From positions 1 through 64,000 of the forward strand of contig MU277757.1 of assembly GCA_022385805.1 (NCBI GenBank): a stretch of 64,000 nt of DNA, read 5' to 3'. Origin of the DNA: Pilatotrama ljubarskyi. Taxonomy: Eukaryota > Basidiomycota > Agaricomycetes > Polyporales > Polyporaceae. Both the position numbers and the translations under genes were made by a program. Shown here in pieces: positions 1 to 11,283 of the stretch (position 1 is its first letter; each line of letters opens with the position of its first letter). The notes under the pieces were generated by a model, which worked only from the letters and a program-made list of their open reading frames with translations, made no database searches and was not told the origin of the DNA.

Positions 1-406
1 GTCGCTTTCTACCCTCAACCACTACGTGTGCCTCTATCAAGTGCTCCACAGGTAAGCTGAGCCTAGCGGGCTTTCCGCTGCGTGCCAAGCCCTGCTCAAC
101 ATGCCTGATGTATGCAACCCATTCTGCACTCTTGATGAGAAGGGTGCGGCCATAGATAGGCATGGTCAAAGTGCAGACTGGGCCGTAGGTATCCGAGAGA
201 TGTTTGAACCATTGAAGGGTACGACCATGCCAAGGTATCACTTGCAAGCAGTTGCCGAGGATCGGGTACCCTCGAGGACCTGGGACCCTAGGGAGAGCCC
301 GCGTCCCAACGTAACGATCTGGATAGACGACTAGGAGCAGCAGGAGCCCTAGGCCCAGGGTACCGACACCCAGGGCCAATAGATCTCCAGTAACGAGAAA
401 CGACAT
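1..406 (-). CDS. Cytochrome P450, N-terminal part, cut by window edge
   Basis: Haem monooxygenase, partial: only the first ~135 codons lie in the window and the gene continues past base 1. Reading the minus strand from an ATG at 404-406 gives a hydrophobic anchor (about residues 3-27, with LGLGLLLLLVV), then the proline-rich hinge PRVPGPRGYPILGN. Next come LSDTYGPVCTLTMPIYGRTL and KSAEWVAYI, the usual start of a basidiomycete microsomal P450. The frame stays open to the edge, though an intron may lie after residue ~100, where similarity to the P450 pattern fades. The haem-binding Cys region and I-helix are outside the window. The protein should sit in the ER membrane facing the cytosol. It is codirectional with the UbiA gene about 690 bp upstream, and both may act on one metabolite. 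Family call is firm; subfamily and substrate are unknown. Confidence 0.85.
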   Translation of the reverse strand, partial: MSFLVTGDLLALGVGTLGLGLLLLLVVYPDRYVGTRALPRVPGPRGYPILGNCLQVIPWHGRTLQWFKHLSDTYGPVCTLTMPIYGRTLLIKSAEWVAYIRHVEQGLARSGKPARLSLPVEHLIEAHVVVEGRKR

Positions 407-1092
407 AGAGCATCCGAGTCCAGGTGATAATTCAGTGGGAGGATGCTGCTGTCATCGAATGTACAAGGGACGTACTTTATATCCTGCAGCTCACCCGGAT
501 ACCGGCGGTTCACCCGTGAACCGAGATACAGCTGTCACGGAATTGGGCGCGTCCAGTAAGCTCTGCGGAACTCAGAGGTCATAGCTCTCGTGACCAGTTA
601 GGAACAGTCCTCGTCAGCTCCCTCGCTCCTGTACTTTCCGGAAAGAGCGGAAGGCAGGGTCCAAACACAAAGAAGCCCGTTTTCTTCCATTCTCCGCTCA
701 TTCTCATGGGAGTAAGATGTCGTTCTTGATGTTGTGGTTACGGCAAAAACGCCGCGGTAAGGCACGCGCCCGTCAACACGACCTCATGCTCACCTCGTTG
801 ATGCCTACACGCCAGGGCTTCTGCGTCGATGGCGTACCTGTATAATGGTGCTGAAACAAGGAGTCATCTCATTGATATGTTAATATATTTAGCGCGTCCA
901 GCACTGGCTTCTCCAATCCAAGACCACGGTTCTGTGACCGTCTCCCTACTCCGCTCTTCGCGTGCACTCTCTGCGGCGATGGCGCCTCCAATCTATCTCC
1001 GGATGGAAGAAGGCGAAGCGTGCCGTCAGAAGCTGCACTGTGACCACAGCAAACCCGATGTTTCACCTCTGAACGCGTGAGCGACATGCGTT
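407..1092. other. Intergenic between P450 and UbiA genes
   Basis: Upstream region of the P450 on the minus strand. No reading frame here resembles a known protein and I see no repeat or RNA gene. It presumably carries the P450 promoter. Confidence 0.5.
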
Positions 1093-2115
1093 CTATGCGA
1101 CATCACAGATCTAGCGGGAGAAGTCTGGCCGACGCAAGCCATACCTTCGTCGTCTCAGTACGTAGCAGACGTGGGAATGCTGAAGCTGTTCACGTACGTT
1201 GTATAGAACGTATGAAGTGCGATCTGAGGCCGCCGTACGAAGGCAGAAGAAGCGCACCCCAACGAGAACGCCTAATCCGAGTAAAGAGGCGGCGAGGAGT
1301 CGTGATTGAACGTGCACCGCTCCCAGCCACAGCGACCAAATTGGGAGACCAATGAGCATAGACAAGCGTCCGGCGCGAGGCAACACTATCGGGATAGTGA
1401 GCCTTCGCTGAATTCTGTCGCCAGCTTCGTCCCGGAAGTCTTGGGCATGAATGGTGGTGAGGACGATGGCAACGCTCACGTAGTGGGCACGGACCACGGA
1501 GGCAGGAAAGCTGTTGTCGGACCCTATCAAGAAGACTAGGCGTGAACGAGATGGTAAGAAAAGTGTAGCGTTTAATCGACATACCGTGAACTATGGCCAT
1601 AGCACCGGCGTCGAAGACAGCGTAACCGAGGGCGTTAAGCACGTTACGACTGAACCAATGAGAATCGAGCTTCATTTCGTTGTGCAACAAAATCCCTAGG
1701 GCGAAGATGACACCTGGTGCAGCGACGCAGTACCAAGAGGAGAGCAGGAGGCATAGGGGTAGCAGCGTCCACCGTACTACTGTCGCTCGAAACCGGGTGA
1801 TCCGCTCAGCAGGTATCGGCCTCCAAGGCTTATTCGCGGCATCTTCCTCGGGAGAACATACTTGATTAGAGACGCAGAACTGGAGGAGGTGCAGGTATAT
1901 CCACAAGGCTGCTCGAAGTAGTGAAGCAGCAGATGCGCCTCGATGAGAATACCACGCAAACAGCATCTAAGCGGCGGTCAGTGAAATACCTCTTGGAGAT
2001 GCTCGCCACTCACGATGGGCGCAAAGATAGTCTTCAGATCTGACCTGGTGAATAGGTGCATAGTATACAAATGGTGGGCCACGTTTGTCGAGAAGGCAGT
2101 CAACTGTGTACGCAT
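1093..2115 (-). CDS. UbiA-superfamily prenyltransferase or UbiA-type terpene cyclase
   Basis: Integral-membrane enzyme of the UbiA superfamily, which transfers or cyclises isoprenyl diphosphates. Three or four exons read: an N-terminal exon with HHLYTMHLFTRSDLKTI; a long exon with LLQFCVSNQ, the first acidic motif region SPEEDAANKPWRP and several hydrophobic segments; and an exon with the second acidic motif QDFRDEAGD (DxxDxxxD). The exon 1-2 intron spans about 1967-1992. The exon 2-3 junction restores AIVHGSDNSFP. I prefer the Met at 2115, because the longer start at 2223 adds an atypical N-terminus. The C-terminal exon is short and least certain; with the likely last splice it stops at 1093. 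Members in basidiomycetes are mostly uncharacterised, and some fungal relatives make sesquiterpene skeletons (the Fma-TC type). Position between a P450 and a GMC oxidoreductase suggests a terpenoid or meroterpenoid pathway. Confidence 0.82.
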
Positions 2116-2230
2116 CGCGGCTGAGGATGCAACCTTTGCGGTCGCCGATAGGACAAGAGCGTCGGGTTGAGGATATCCACCGATGCACAGACCATGGCCC
2201 AAACAAATAGTCGCGTACCCCATCGTGCAT

Positions 2231-3092
2231 TCAGGCTGTTCAACGTGTGGACTCGACCTCCAAATCGATCAAGGTTTGAGAGCTACCGAGCCTACTTGGT
2301 CGGTCGCCGCACAATCTGCGTGAGCATTCAGGCATCGTTGAGGCCTACTATCTTACCATTCCGACGGAATTAGTATTAGGCCCTGAGGAAAGATGCCGCT
2401 GTATGAGGGGCTGCATCATCATGATGGACATTGGAAGTCTGCGAGAAACGGGCGAGAAGTTAGATGGCACCGTAGACGCCAACAGATGGGCGCTCGGCGT
2501 CTGGATACACAAGGCTCTACAGTGGCGGTTCAACGTTCAACGTTCAGCGCTCAGGCCCCGGCGAATCCGAGTCGAGTGATAATCTATCGCATCTTCAGCG
2601 TCCGACTATTTACTATAGAGTTCTGAACTCTGTTCGAAAAGCTCCCGCGCTCGGACACTCCCACAGCAGGTGCCGCAGCATTATCAAATTGTGCGGTCCA
2701 CTTCCGTCATGGCGCATTACTTCCGCTCACTCACTTACTCCACGCGAAGTGTCGAAGCATGCCAGACCCTGTGAAGACTCACCGAACTGCTCACCGTCGA
2801 GCGTCTGGGCTCTCTTCGACAGCTCAGGCTTCCGGACCGCTCAGAATTCCCAGCTCTCACGCATCCATATGCTGGCGAGGGCCAGGTCTTCTCTCACGAG
2901 TCTTCTCACATCCGCCGACACACAGCCGCGCTCTACGCTTCAAAGTGCTGCCCCTCCAAACCCATCTGCTCTCCTCGTTCATCTTGGCGGATCCTCCTCG
3001 AGTCACACTGTGCTCCTGCCCTCGTACAGACAACTGTTCTCTCGCGGTATCGACGGCGACGAGACTCCACTCAGCTTATAGAACGCTTCATC
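2231..3092. other. Divergent intergenic region between UbiA and GMC genes
   Basis: About 860 bp between two divergently transcribed genes, so a candidate shared promoter for the metabolic cluster. No protein-like frame was recognised. I could not define a convincing TATA box or operator by eye. Confidence 0.45.
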
Positions 3093-5790
3093 ATGGGTGC
3101 CTTACAGTCTCGCCAAAGCGGGACTATTTCACAGCCTTCTGCTGTTGGAACTCCCTTGGGGCCCGACGACGACCCGTTGAAAGCACTTCCTCGCGCGAAA
3201 TCCTTCGACTATGTCATCGTTGGCGGCGGTAAGTCTCAGCACAACCCGAGCACGTCGCGATATATCAGCTTATGGTCTCCATAGGTACTGCTGGATGTGT
3301 CCTTGCGTCAAGGCTCTCCGAGGATCCTTACGTCTCAGTGCTGCTGCTCGAAGCCGGTAATAAGTGGGTCCCCGCTAATCCTAAATGCCGCTGCTACGCT
3401 CACACGTAACTCGTAGCCACCAGGGGCGTTTGTTAACACGTATGCCAATGGGCTTCCCCAAACTGTTTCGTAGTTCAGTTGACTGGAAATACGAGACAAC
3501 GTGAGCGATACAGCGCTGAAGAGCTCTGCCGCAACCCAGGCTTGACACTTCTTACCTCACGTAGGCCGCAGACGGCCCTCCTGGATCGTCCCATCTATTG
3601 GCCAAAGGGACGTATCTTAGGTGGCTCTAGGTGCGCGTCACATGCGACTCAGGGAGGCGATAGCACGGGCAGATCTGACATGATTATTCTGTTCCTCAGC
3701 TCTATCAATGCAATGATATATCACCGCTGCGCTCCCGAAGGTAGGTTGCCTCACGTTCACCTAGCGAGTTATCCGTGTCTTGTGCTGACTATGCACGCCC
3801 AGATTTTGATACCTGGGAGACGTTGGGTGGTCGAGGGTGGGGTTACGAAGGGCTTAAGAGGTGCGTTTCACGCAGAAGGCCGAGTTCCATGCTGATGATG
3901 TCTCTATAGGTACTTTGAGCGCGCAGAACGATTCGCGCAGCATCCAACGGAGCGCATCGACGCTTCCGCTCATGGGAGCGAGGGTCCCTGGGCTGTCAGA
4001 CCTACGTCGTTTGCCTCTCTTGCGGTATGTCCTCTGTTTTCCGTGATCATAGCCTCATTTCGACAATGGGTCCAGCCTATCTCTCCGACGATCCTACAAG
4101 CTGCTCAGAACGTTGGGATTCCCTACACCACGTATGTGATTCCATGACGATGTGTCGCACCAGAGTAGACTCACGTTTGTCGCCCAGTGACTTCAATACA
4201 AGCATGGGAACACTAGGAGTAGGCTTATTTCAGGCGAACATCGATCCTCGGCATGAGAGTGCGTACGTTAGAATCGCAGCACATTCAGTGTTTGACCAGC
4301 GGGCTTCCCTCACAGGGAGTTCAACCGCCTCTGCATATCTCACTGACGAGGTCTTGAAGAGACCCAACCTCAGCGTTGCAGTGTCCATGACCGGGGAAAG
4401 GATACTCTTCGCGAAGGAGCTCGGGCCCCCGTTCAAGGCCCTTGGGGTGCAGTTCTCGACTGGCAAGCATGCTCGGAAGTTCATTGTCGCTGCAGCTAGA
4501 GAGGTCATCGTCTGCACCGGTGCGATCGCGACCCCCCAGCTCCTGATGGTATCCGGACTGGGGCCATCTGAGAAACTCGCTAATCTTGGAATACCAATGT
4601 TGCATGACCTCCCGGCTGTTGGTCGCAATCTACGGGATGTAAGCGCAACGGCTCTATCTGAGCTCCCATGTGACTCAGTGTTTTACATACAGCACTTCTC
4701 GCCGGGAACAATCGTCTTCAGGGCGAAACCTGGATACACTTGGGACACCGTATTCCGCAGCCCCTTGAAGAGCCTTGCTGCCTTTCTTCAGTGGATCACG
4801 GTGGGAACAGGGCCGCTTTCTTCGATTGGGACTCAAGTTGCGCTCTTCGTCAGATCAGACGACAAACGGTCGCGTATCTTTTACTAAGGATTGTCCGCCC
4901 GTTCTGACTTCGAAGTAGGTTGCCTTATGGCAAGCCACTCCCTGTGCACGACAACTCCTCCGGGCCAGGTGCTCCAGACCTCGAACTCGTCTTCGCTCCG
5001 TTTGCTGTAGAAGACAGTGGACAGAGAGACCCTCCACGCGGTGCACGCGGCATCACAACTGTACGTCTATGCATCTTCAGCTAGAATGACAACTGAGTCG
5101 ATTGTGACGTAGGCCTCAGTCCTTTTGAAGCCGGAGAGCTCAGGTACCGTCGAATTGCGCTCTGCTGATATCTACGAACATCCGATCATAAACGCGAAGT
5201 GAGTCCTGCCATCCCTTCGAGCTGACCGAGATTTTTGAAGACGGCTGTTAGCTATCTATCCACGGAGAGTGACATGAACCTCATGATTATGTCCGTGCGG
5301 TTGCTTCTACGCATTGCAAACACGCCCCCACTGTCCGATGCTCTCGACATTCGTAAGACCGACATTCCGAGGGAGGATTTGTTCTGGCCTGGAGATGCGG
5401 ATCCAGAAAAGGTTGACAACTACATTCCTCGTATTCTGAGCAGCGTCTTCGACGACGCACTGAAATATCGAACAGATAACGGACGAGGAAATCAAGAGCT
5501 TCATCAGGACGCATGGCCAGTCTGCTTGGCACCCGGTACGAGACCGTTCAGGATGCATCCTGCAGCATTGCTGACATAGACGCGTTTTTTCCGGCTCATA
5601 GACGTCTTCCGCGAGAATGGGCATGGATCCGCTTGATAGCGTGGTCGATCCCGAGCTGCGGGTCCACGGGATCCCCAATGTCAGAGTTGTCGACTCATCC
5701 GTCTTTCCTGACCAAGTATCCGGACACCCATGTGCCATTGTCGTCGCGATTGCAGAAAGAGCGGCGGACTTGATTTCAGGTCGCATCTAA
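3093..5790 (+). CDS. GMC oxidoreductase, aryl-alcohol-oxidase type
   Basis: FAD-dependent oxidoreductase of the glucose-methanol-choline family. The start MGALQSRQSG leads into the Rossmann segment FDYVIVGGG, split by an intron from TAGCVLASRLSED. Later come RPIYWPKGRILGG and SSINAMIYHRCAPE (FAD-binding signature 1), then ATPQLLMVSGLGP (signature 2). The C-terminal part has the first active-site His in QSAWHP, RMGMDPLDSVVDPELRVHG, and the second His in VSGHPCA. More than ten short introns are needed. Three places look like frameshifts but resolve by ordinary GT-AG splicing: after YETT, after DPEK, and after SAWHP. The gene therefore appears intact. There is no secretion signal, and MGALQS fits an N-myristoylation start, so an intracellular enzyme is likely. 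It probably oxidises an alcohol to an aldehyde, perhaps on the product of the neighbouring UbiA and P450 enzymes. Confidence 0.9.
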
Positions 5791-8776
5791 GGTCTGTTTT
5801 GTAACTAGTGGTTGAGATTGAGAGAGCATTGCTCGCTGCGCTCGTGACCAGGCGAATGCCACGGGCTCTTGCAAGCATTCGACTCGAGAGGCCGACTTAC
5901 GCTAAGTACACCGCCGCGCTGGGTGGGTATGGTGTGAGCTCTTCTTGGCGAGGGGAAAAACTTGGTGGTTTATGGTGCACAATCCAAGGGCTATATCTTC
6001 CGCCATGGTGTTCTTCTAGTCTACCACAATGACATATACGATACTCGTTGTGCGAGACTGCTGACGGTATGATTCTTGAGTCTCGCCATTGATGATGGCT
6101 CGCGCTCATGCTCACCATTCTCTTCGCGCATCGTGAACTATCGCGACCTTTTTGCTTACTGAAAGGGCACAAGAAGCTCCGATTACGGCAAAAAATGTGC
6201 TATTCTGCGAGAGCTTCACGGCGGCTCACGCCGCCGCTCAATTAGGCAAGGGGCGCTTATTTTGTACCGACCTCGCTGAGCCTGAGGTGGCTGTCGGGCA
6301 CTTGCACTTCACTTCACTTGGTCACTTACCGTAGTGAATGGTATATACAGTACACAAAGCTCGGGAGACATCGCACTATGAGGCGCACCACTATGGAATC
6401 CGGGACAGGTGAGAGCGTGCGCCTGAGGAACCGTGCGCCTGAGGAACGGCGCTGGCAGACCTGCACTGCAGTGCACTATCTCGCTGTGACCCCAATATTC
6501 TACACTGATTTTGAGGGAAAGACATCGGCTTTTTCTACGGATATTGACCCATATACACACAAGCATCAATAGTAAATCACTCCCGAGTCCAAAATTATAT
6601 GCGGAAACAATGAGGGAGTACCATCGAGGACCAGCGGAGACACTGCGTAGCGCCGAGATTGGGTGCTCATCTGGACATGGGTCTCGCACCATACTCAGGA
6701 GTAGCATCGGACATCGTATAATGGAGACAAGACGTACGACAGGTCGACGAGATGTAGAGGATCTCTAACAATACGCAAGCTCGTCCATGCTGGACAGGCA
6801 AGCGCGTGGAAGTGAGCGCTTGAAGTAACTTCATTATAATAATATTGCGAGCGAAGCGAGCGAAGACGAACCGGCCAAACAAAGCCAAACTCACGTTTCG
6901 CAAACGGTGGCTGCATGCCAGCATTCGCGAAAGAAGTGCAGCTGCATATCCTTTGGGTATCAATATCCTGATGTCATTTTCGAATTCCTCACATATGAAT
7001 ACAGGCCCCTAGCAAATTTTGTGCCTGTGGCAGCTGTGGTTACTCAGCTTCGGCGATATCGATAGGCCCTGCAGAAGGGGAGCAGCGATTACAGTAGGCG
7101 CCTGCTCGACCACATACGTAGGCGCTTGGGCAAATGCAGAACGTTGAGGCTTGCATTGAGGCGACAACTTCTTAATACAGTATACATACAGAACTGTTAA
7201 TCTAGCTATCTCTACGTAGTCTGATGCAGCCTGGGGCCTGAGTACTGAGTGCTCAGCTGCGTAGCGAGCAACCTCGTCACTGACGATCACTAGTATCTGC
7301 TCCGCCGAGTGTAGGACGCGTAGCCTCTGAGCGTCTCGTTCGCACCATGATCCCGCCGCTTTACATACTATGAGAGCCGGAGCCTCCTGACCTGGGCTGC
7401 CGTTCTAGTACATCCTCCTTCGCTCTGTTAGGACGGAAACCTTGCGCTTTGTGCCTCTACACTGCAGCGCGTTTGCACCTCCTGATAATGCAGATTGCAC
7501 CGGATCCAATTCGCACCTCCGGTCAACTTGCACGCCGCGTCCAAGCCCACTACTGCCTTTGTCGCTCTTGCCCTCGTTCTACTCGAGAGGCTCGTGACAT
7601 CTGCCATGTCGTACGTCGTCCTTGGTGTTATCTCTCTTTTTCTGTCTCTGCTCTCCCTCGCGTCCCTTGCACCTTGAATATTTGTCCTTGCCGCATGGTG
7701 TGACCCCTCCTGTGTACCGTACGAATGTACTATAGCTCCCGCTACATCTCCAGCCTCTGCTCCTTCTATCCAGAGTAGTGCTTCTCCTCTCGGCTTCCAG
7801 ACACTTCTCGCTTTCGCCGCCCTGCTGCGTGCCGGGACTCTGGAAAGTTTGATACTGAGTGTCGCAGCGCCATGTCCACAGGCCATGTGTGGCTTCTACG
7901 CCCCGGTAAAGCACTCGGTAACTCATCACAACCCGTGGCCGCTCTAGCGGCACCGGGTTGACATCCACCCGTAGCGTTTATGTTTTCTCTACATAGGTCA
8001 TGCATCATCTGGTCTTTCTGGGCGCGACACGTTCTCAAGTCTAAGTGAAGCGTGGAAACTGATAAATGGCCTCCAGAAGTCGCTTCGGTCCCTGGGCGGA
8101 TGTTCTATGCACCGAGCTCGTCACGCCGCTGTCGTCCTCGTCTTCACCATAGCCGTTAGCGCCAGAGCGAACTCAGATACCATGACTTTCCAGTCCCCTC
8201 ACATATTCCGCCTGTACTAAGCGCGACTCCTTCAGATGACATACAGAAGCTGGCGTCTGGTTTGCTCATATACCATGCAGCCGCCGACTGGCGCGCTGTG
8301 CTTCCACGTCTTTCTCTCACGTATTGCTTCTATGTCTCAGCAGCGCTCCGAGGTCACCGGCAGAGAAGCCTCGCCGTCGCGGGAGGAATAGAAGAGAAGA
8401 TGACTAGGTACAGCCTCATCTCTCCGGGCCTCAACGTTCAGGTCAAGCGTTCATGTGCCGTTAATATTTATTCCAATTTGGCTGTGCTTCACAGCTTCAC
8501 AGCGCGTCGCTCCGTTGTAGGACAAGCCGTTCTATCCACCGGCCCCTGTCGGAGGCTGAATGTGGTCCATTACAGGAATGTACCAGCGATGTGGCTCGGA
8601 GATGAATATGACCATCAATATGCGTTGCAAAAGTGCCCTTGAGAAGCTTCCGTAGGCGCTCTGGGTCCGACTGTGGATGGCTGCTCGACGACATTCATGC
8701 AGTCTCCAGGACTCAGAAGAGCCAAACTCATCCCCTCTGCCTTTCAAACCACCTGTACCGATACACCGTCTTACTC
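5791..8776. other. Gene-poor stretch, nothing recognised
   Basis: Almost 3 kb without a frame that resembles a known family on either strand. It contains a short AT-rich patch near 6830-6850 followed by a small gagcgaag direct repeat, and scattered short frames of random appearance. The final few hundred bases should include the promoter of the MFS gene. Confidence 0.5.
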
Positions 8777-10845
8777 ATGTCTGATGTGCACACTCCCAGG
8801 TCCCCTCACTCGCGGGGAGCGGTGTTCTGGTGCATTTTCCTATCCATATCTATCGCCCTCTTCCTCTCTGCTCTCGACCTCACGGCTGTTTCCACGGCTC
8901 TACCGACAATTGCGCAGGCGCTGCACACGAGTGATTTTGCTTGGGTAGGGTCAGCGTACGCCCTTTCGTCCACAGCGTTCCTCCCGATGAGCGGTGGCAT
9001 CGCTCAGATGTTTGGAAGACGACCTGCTCTTCTGCTCTCTGTCGGCCTCTTTGGGCTTGGCAGTGGTATCTGCGGCGGTGCCAGTACGATGTCCATGATG
9101 ATCGCGGGCAGGACGGTCCAGGGCTTGGGTGGCGGTGGGATTCAGTCGCTTTCCGCTATCATCCTAGCGGACATGGTGCCCTTGCATGAGCGTGGACTGT
9201 ACGGTGGTTTGTTTGGAGTGTACGTGCATTCCTGAAACCGGGAGACACTCTCCGTGCTAACAACTTCCACCAGAGTATGGTGCATTGCAGGCTTATCTGG
9301 TCCGGTGGTGGGAGGTACACTCGCTGCTGCAGGCCAATGGAGATGGCTCTTCTGTAGGCATTCCTCACCCATTTTGTCCCTCCCTTCCTAATCACTCATA
9401 CGTCTTCATCACTCAGACCTCAATCTTCCTGTTTGCGGAGTGGCCCTGATTTTGATTCTGCTTTTCCTGCGACTTCCGACGCCTCCAGGGACTTTCGCAG
9501 AGAAATTCAGCAGACTTGACTGGATGTACGTTTCCGCTCACAGACGAGAGCTAGCACAGCTGACGATACTACGGCTCCTGCCAGAGGGAATACACTCGTG
9601 ACTAGCGGGACGGCGATGTGCACAATTGCACTCACTTGGGGTGGCGTGGTCGCACCATGGAATTCCGCTCGCGTACTCGGCCTACTTGTCGGTGGGATTG
9701 TCCTCATAGGCATCTTCATTGTATGGGATGCAATGTGGGCGAAGGATCCTCTGGTACGCATTCGCCTCTGTTAGTAGCCTGCGACACTGCGCTGAATATA
9801 AGACAATCCGCCCAGGCACCGTTCTCCCTCATGTCTAACCGCACCAGTCTATCGGGGTAACGTTCCATTGATACCGTGCCAACCAGCGCCGTGGTTGATG
9901 TACCTGTTCGTTATAGCTATCTTCAAACCTTCTTTGTCGGCGTCGTCGCGATCGCGCTCGTCTGTGAGTGTGCCAGATTGCCCACTAGCAGTCGTTCTCA
10001 TCAGGGCCCCACCAGTCTACATGCCGGTGTACTACCAGGGTTGCAAGGACGCTTCCCCGACCAAGTCAGGTCTCTTCACACTCGGCTTATCGGTACTCGC
10101 CCCTGCTGCCATCGTCGCGAGTGTCGCTGTTACCCGAACCGGTCGGTACCGCCCTCAGATGTGGGCGGGCTGGTGCTTCTTGCTCGTCGGTCTAGGACTT
10201 TGTACGACCTTGGAGGCTAGCGACAGCCTAGGTCGCGCGATTGGCTTCAGCGTCATTGCAGGCGTAGGGGTTGGGTAAGCTAGCAATTCCCGATGACGCA
10301 CTCGGACTAACCGCCCCAAAGCTCGCAGTACTCAACTGTACCATTCCCCGTGCAAGCACCACTCCCGATATCGGAGAACGCGCATGCTCTTGCATTCTTG
10401 ATGTTTATACGGTCGTTCGCCGGGGTGAGATGCAGCGATTTCATGATGGTATCGTCGGAGATTAATGCTCTCTTTACAGGTTTGGGGTGTGACGATCGGG
10501 GCGAGTGTCCTTCAAAACGAGTTGAAACGCAGGGTCCCGCCGGTGTTCCTCGCCGATTCTCCGAAGGGAGTGGCTATCGCATATGCACTGATCCCGCAAA
10601 TTTCCTCCCTACACGACCCATTGAAGCAGGAGGTGCAGAACGCATTCGCGAAGAGTCTGCAAGTGTTATGGGAGGTTCTCGCCGGGATCGGTGGCATCGG
10701 TCTCATCTCGTCCTTGTTGATGAAGGGTCTCCCGCTTCATACTACCCTGGACGAAGACTGGGCCCCACAGGAGACATCTCAGAAGGATCACGAGAAAGTC
10801 GGCGGCCCGACCCCCGCTGAGGTCTGCGTTGCGATGGTCGAGTAA
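8777..10845 (+). CDS. MFS transporter, DHA2 (14-TM drug:H+ antiporter) type
   Basis: Membrane exporter of the major facilitator superfamily. The ATG at 8777 precedes an N-terminal helix (FWCIFLSISIALFLSALD) and TALPTIAQAL. Motif A is present as GGIAQMFGRRPALL, then AGRTVQGLGGGGIQ. The antiporter motif C appears as GPVVGGTLAAAGQWRWLF across an exon junction. Later exons give LNLPVCGVALILILL, a mid-region restored by splicing to ALVFYMPVYYQGCKDASPTKSG, and a C-terminal exon with VWGVTIGASVLQNEL ending in VCVAMVE. About seven introns of 50-110 bp are used and I see no break. These features match fungal toxin or drug exporters. Next to the P450, UbiA and GMC genes it would be the natural export component, though the 3 kb gap leaves that open. 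Confidence 0.9.
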
Positions 10846-11138
10846 AGCGGGGTGCTCTTTGCGGCGCGACCACGGCGGTGAGTGGCACCTCAATCACTAC
10901 ATGTGATAGTAGTGCGCCGACTTCGTTGCTTCATTTCTCGCACGTACTCTTCTGGTACCATCTACTTACCAGGTTATGGCGGTGTACTATAACGCGTGAC
11001 CCGTCTCCCGTCCCTTCTGCTCTTGACCTTGTTCTTGTCAGGACTCTCTGAAGCGAGCAGTTTCTCTCCGAGTCTGTGACTAGGTACTTTTCTTCTACCT
11101 GCCCGGCAGCCGTTTGAATGGTACATCATCTTGCGCTA
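10846..11138. other. Downstream flank of MFS gene and Tc1 insertion site
   Basis: Short non-coding stretch ending at the TA dinucleotide (11137-11138) where the Tc1-type element begins. No gene seen. Confidence 0.5.
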
Positions 11139-11171
11139 CTACTAGTGGGCGCTAAAAGTATGGAAACGCCG
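11139..11171 (+). repeat. Left terminal inverted repeat of the Tc1-type element
   Basis: Begins CTACTAGTGGGCGC and continues through CTAAAAGTATGGAAACGCCG. It matches the reverse complement of 12441-12473 with one mismatch at position 6. A short palindrome (GACCC-ATTTT-GGGTC) follows immediately inside it. Confidence 0.92.
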
Positions 11172-11283
11172 ACCCATTTTGGGTCGCTCTTTTCCCATGC
11201 CCAAAATTCGCGATATATTGGTAGTCTTTCCATGGGTCCTTCAATGTAAGAAAATATGGATGGATATGTATAATGCAGTACAA

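Noticed and set aside
3479..5800. Apparent frameshifts in the GMC oxidoreductase
   Set aside because: Each resolves with a canonical GT-AG intron that restores family motifs (YETTPQTALLDRP, DPEKITDEEIK, WHPTSSARMG).
6840..6875. Direct repeat gcgagcgaagcgagcgaag
   Set aside because: Two short units only; no array, no flanking structure.
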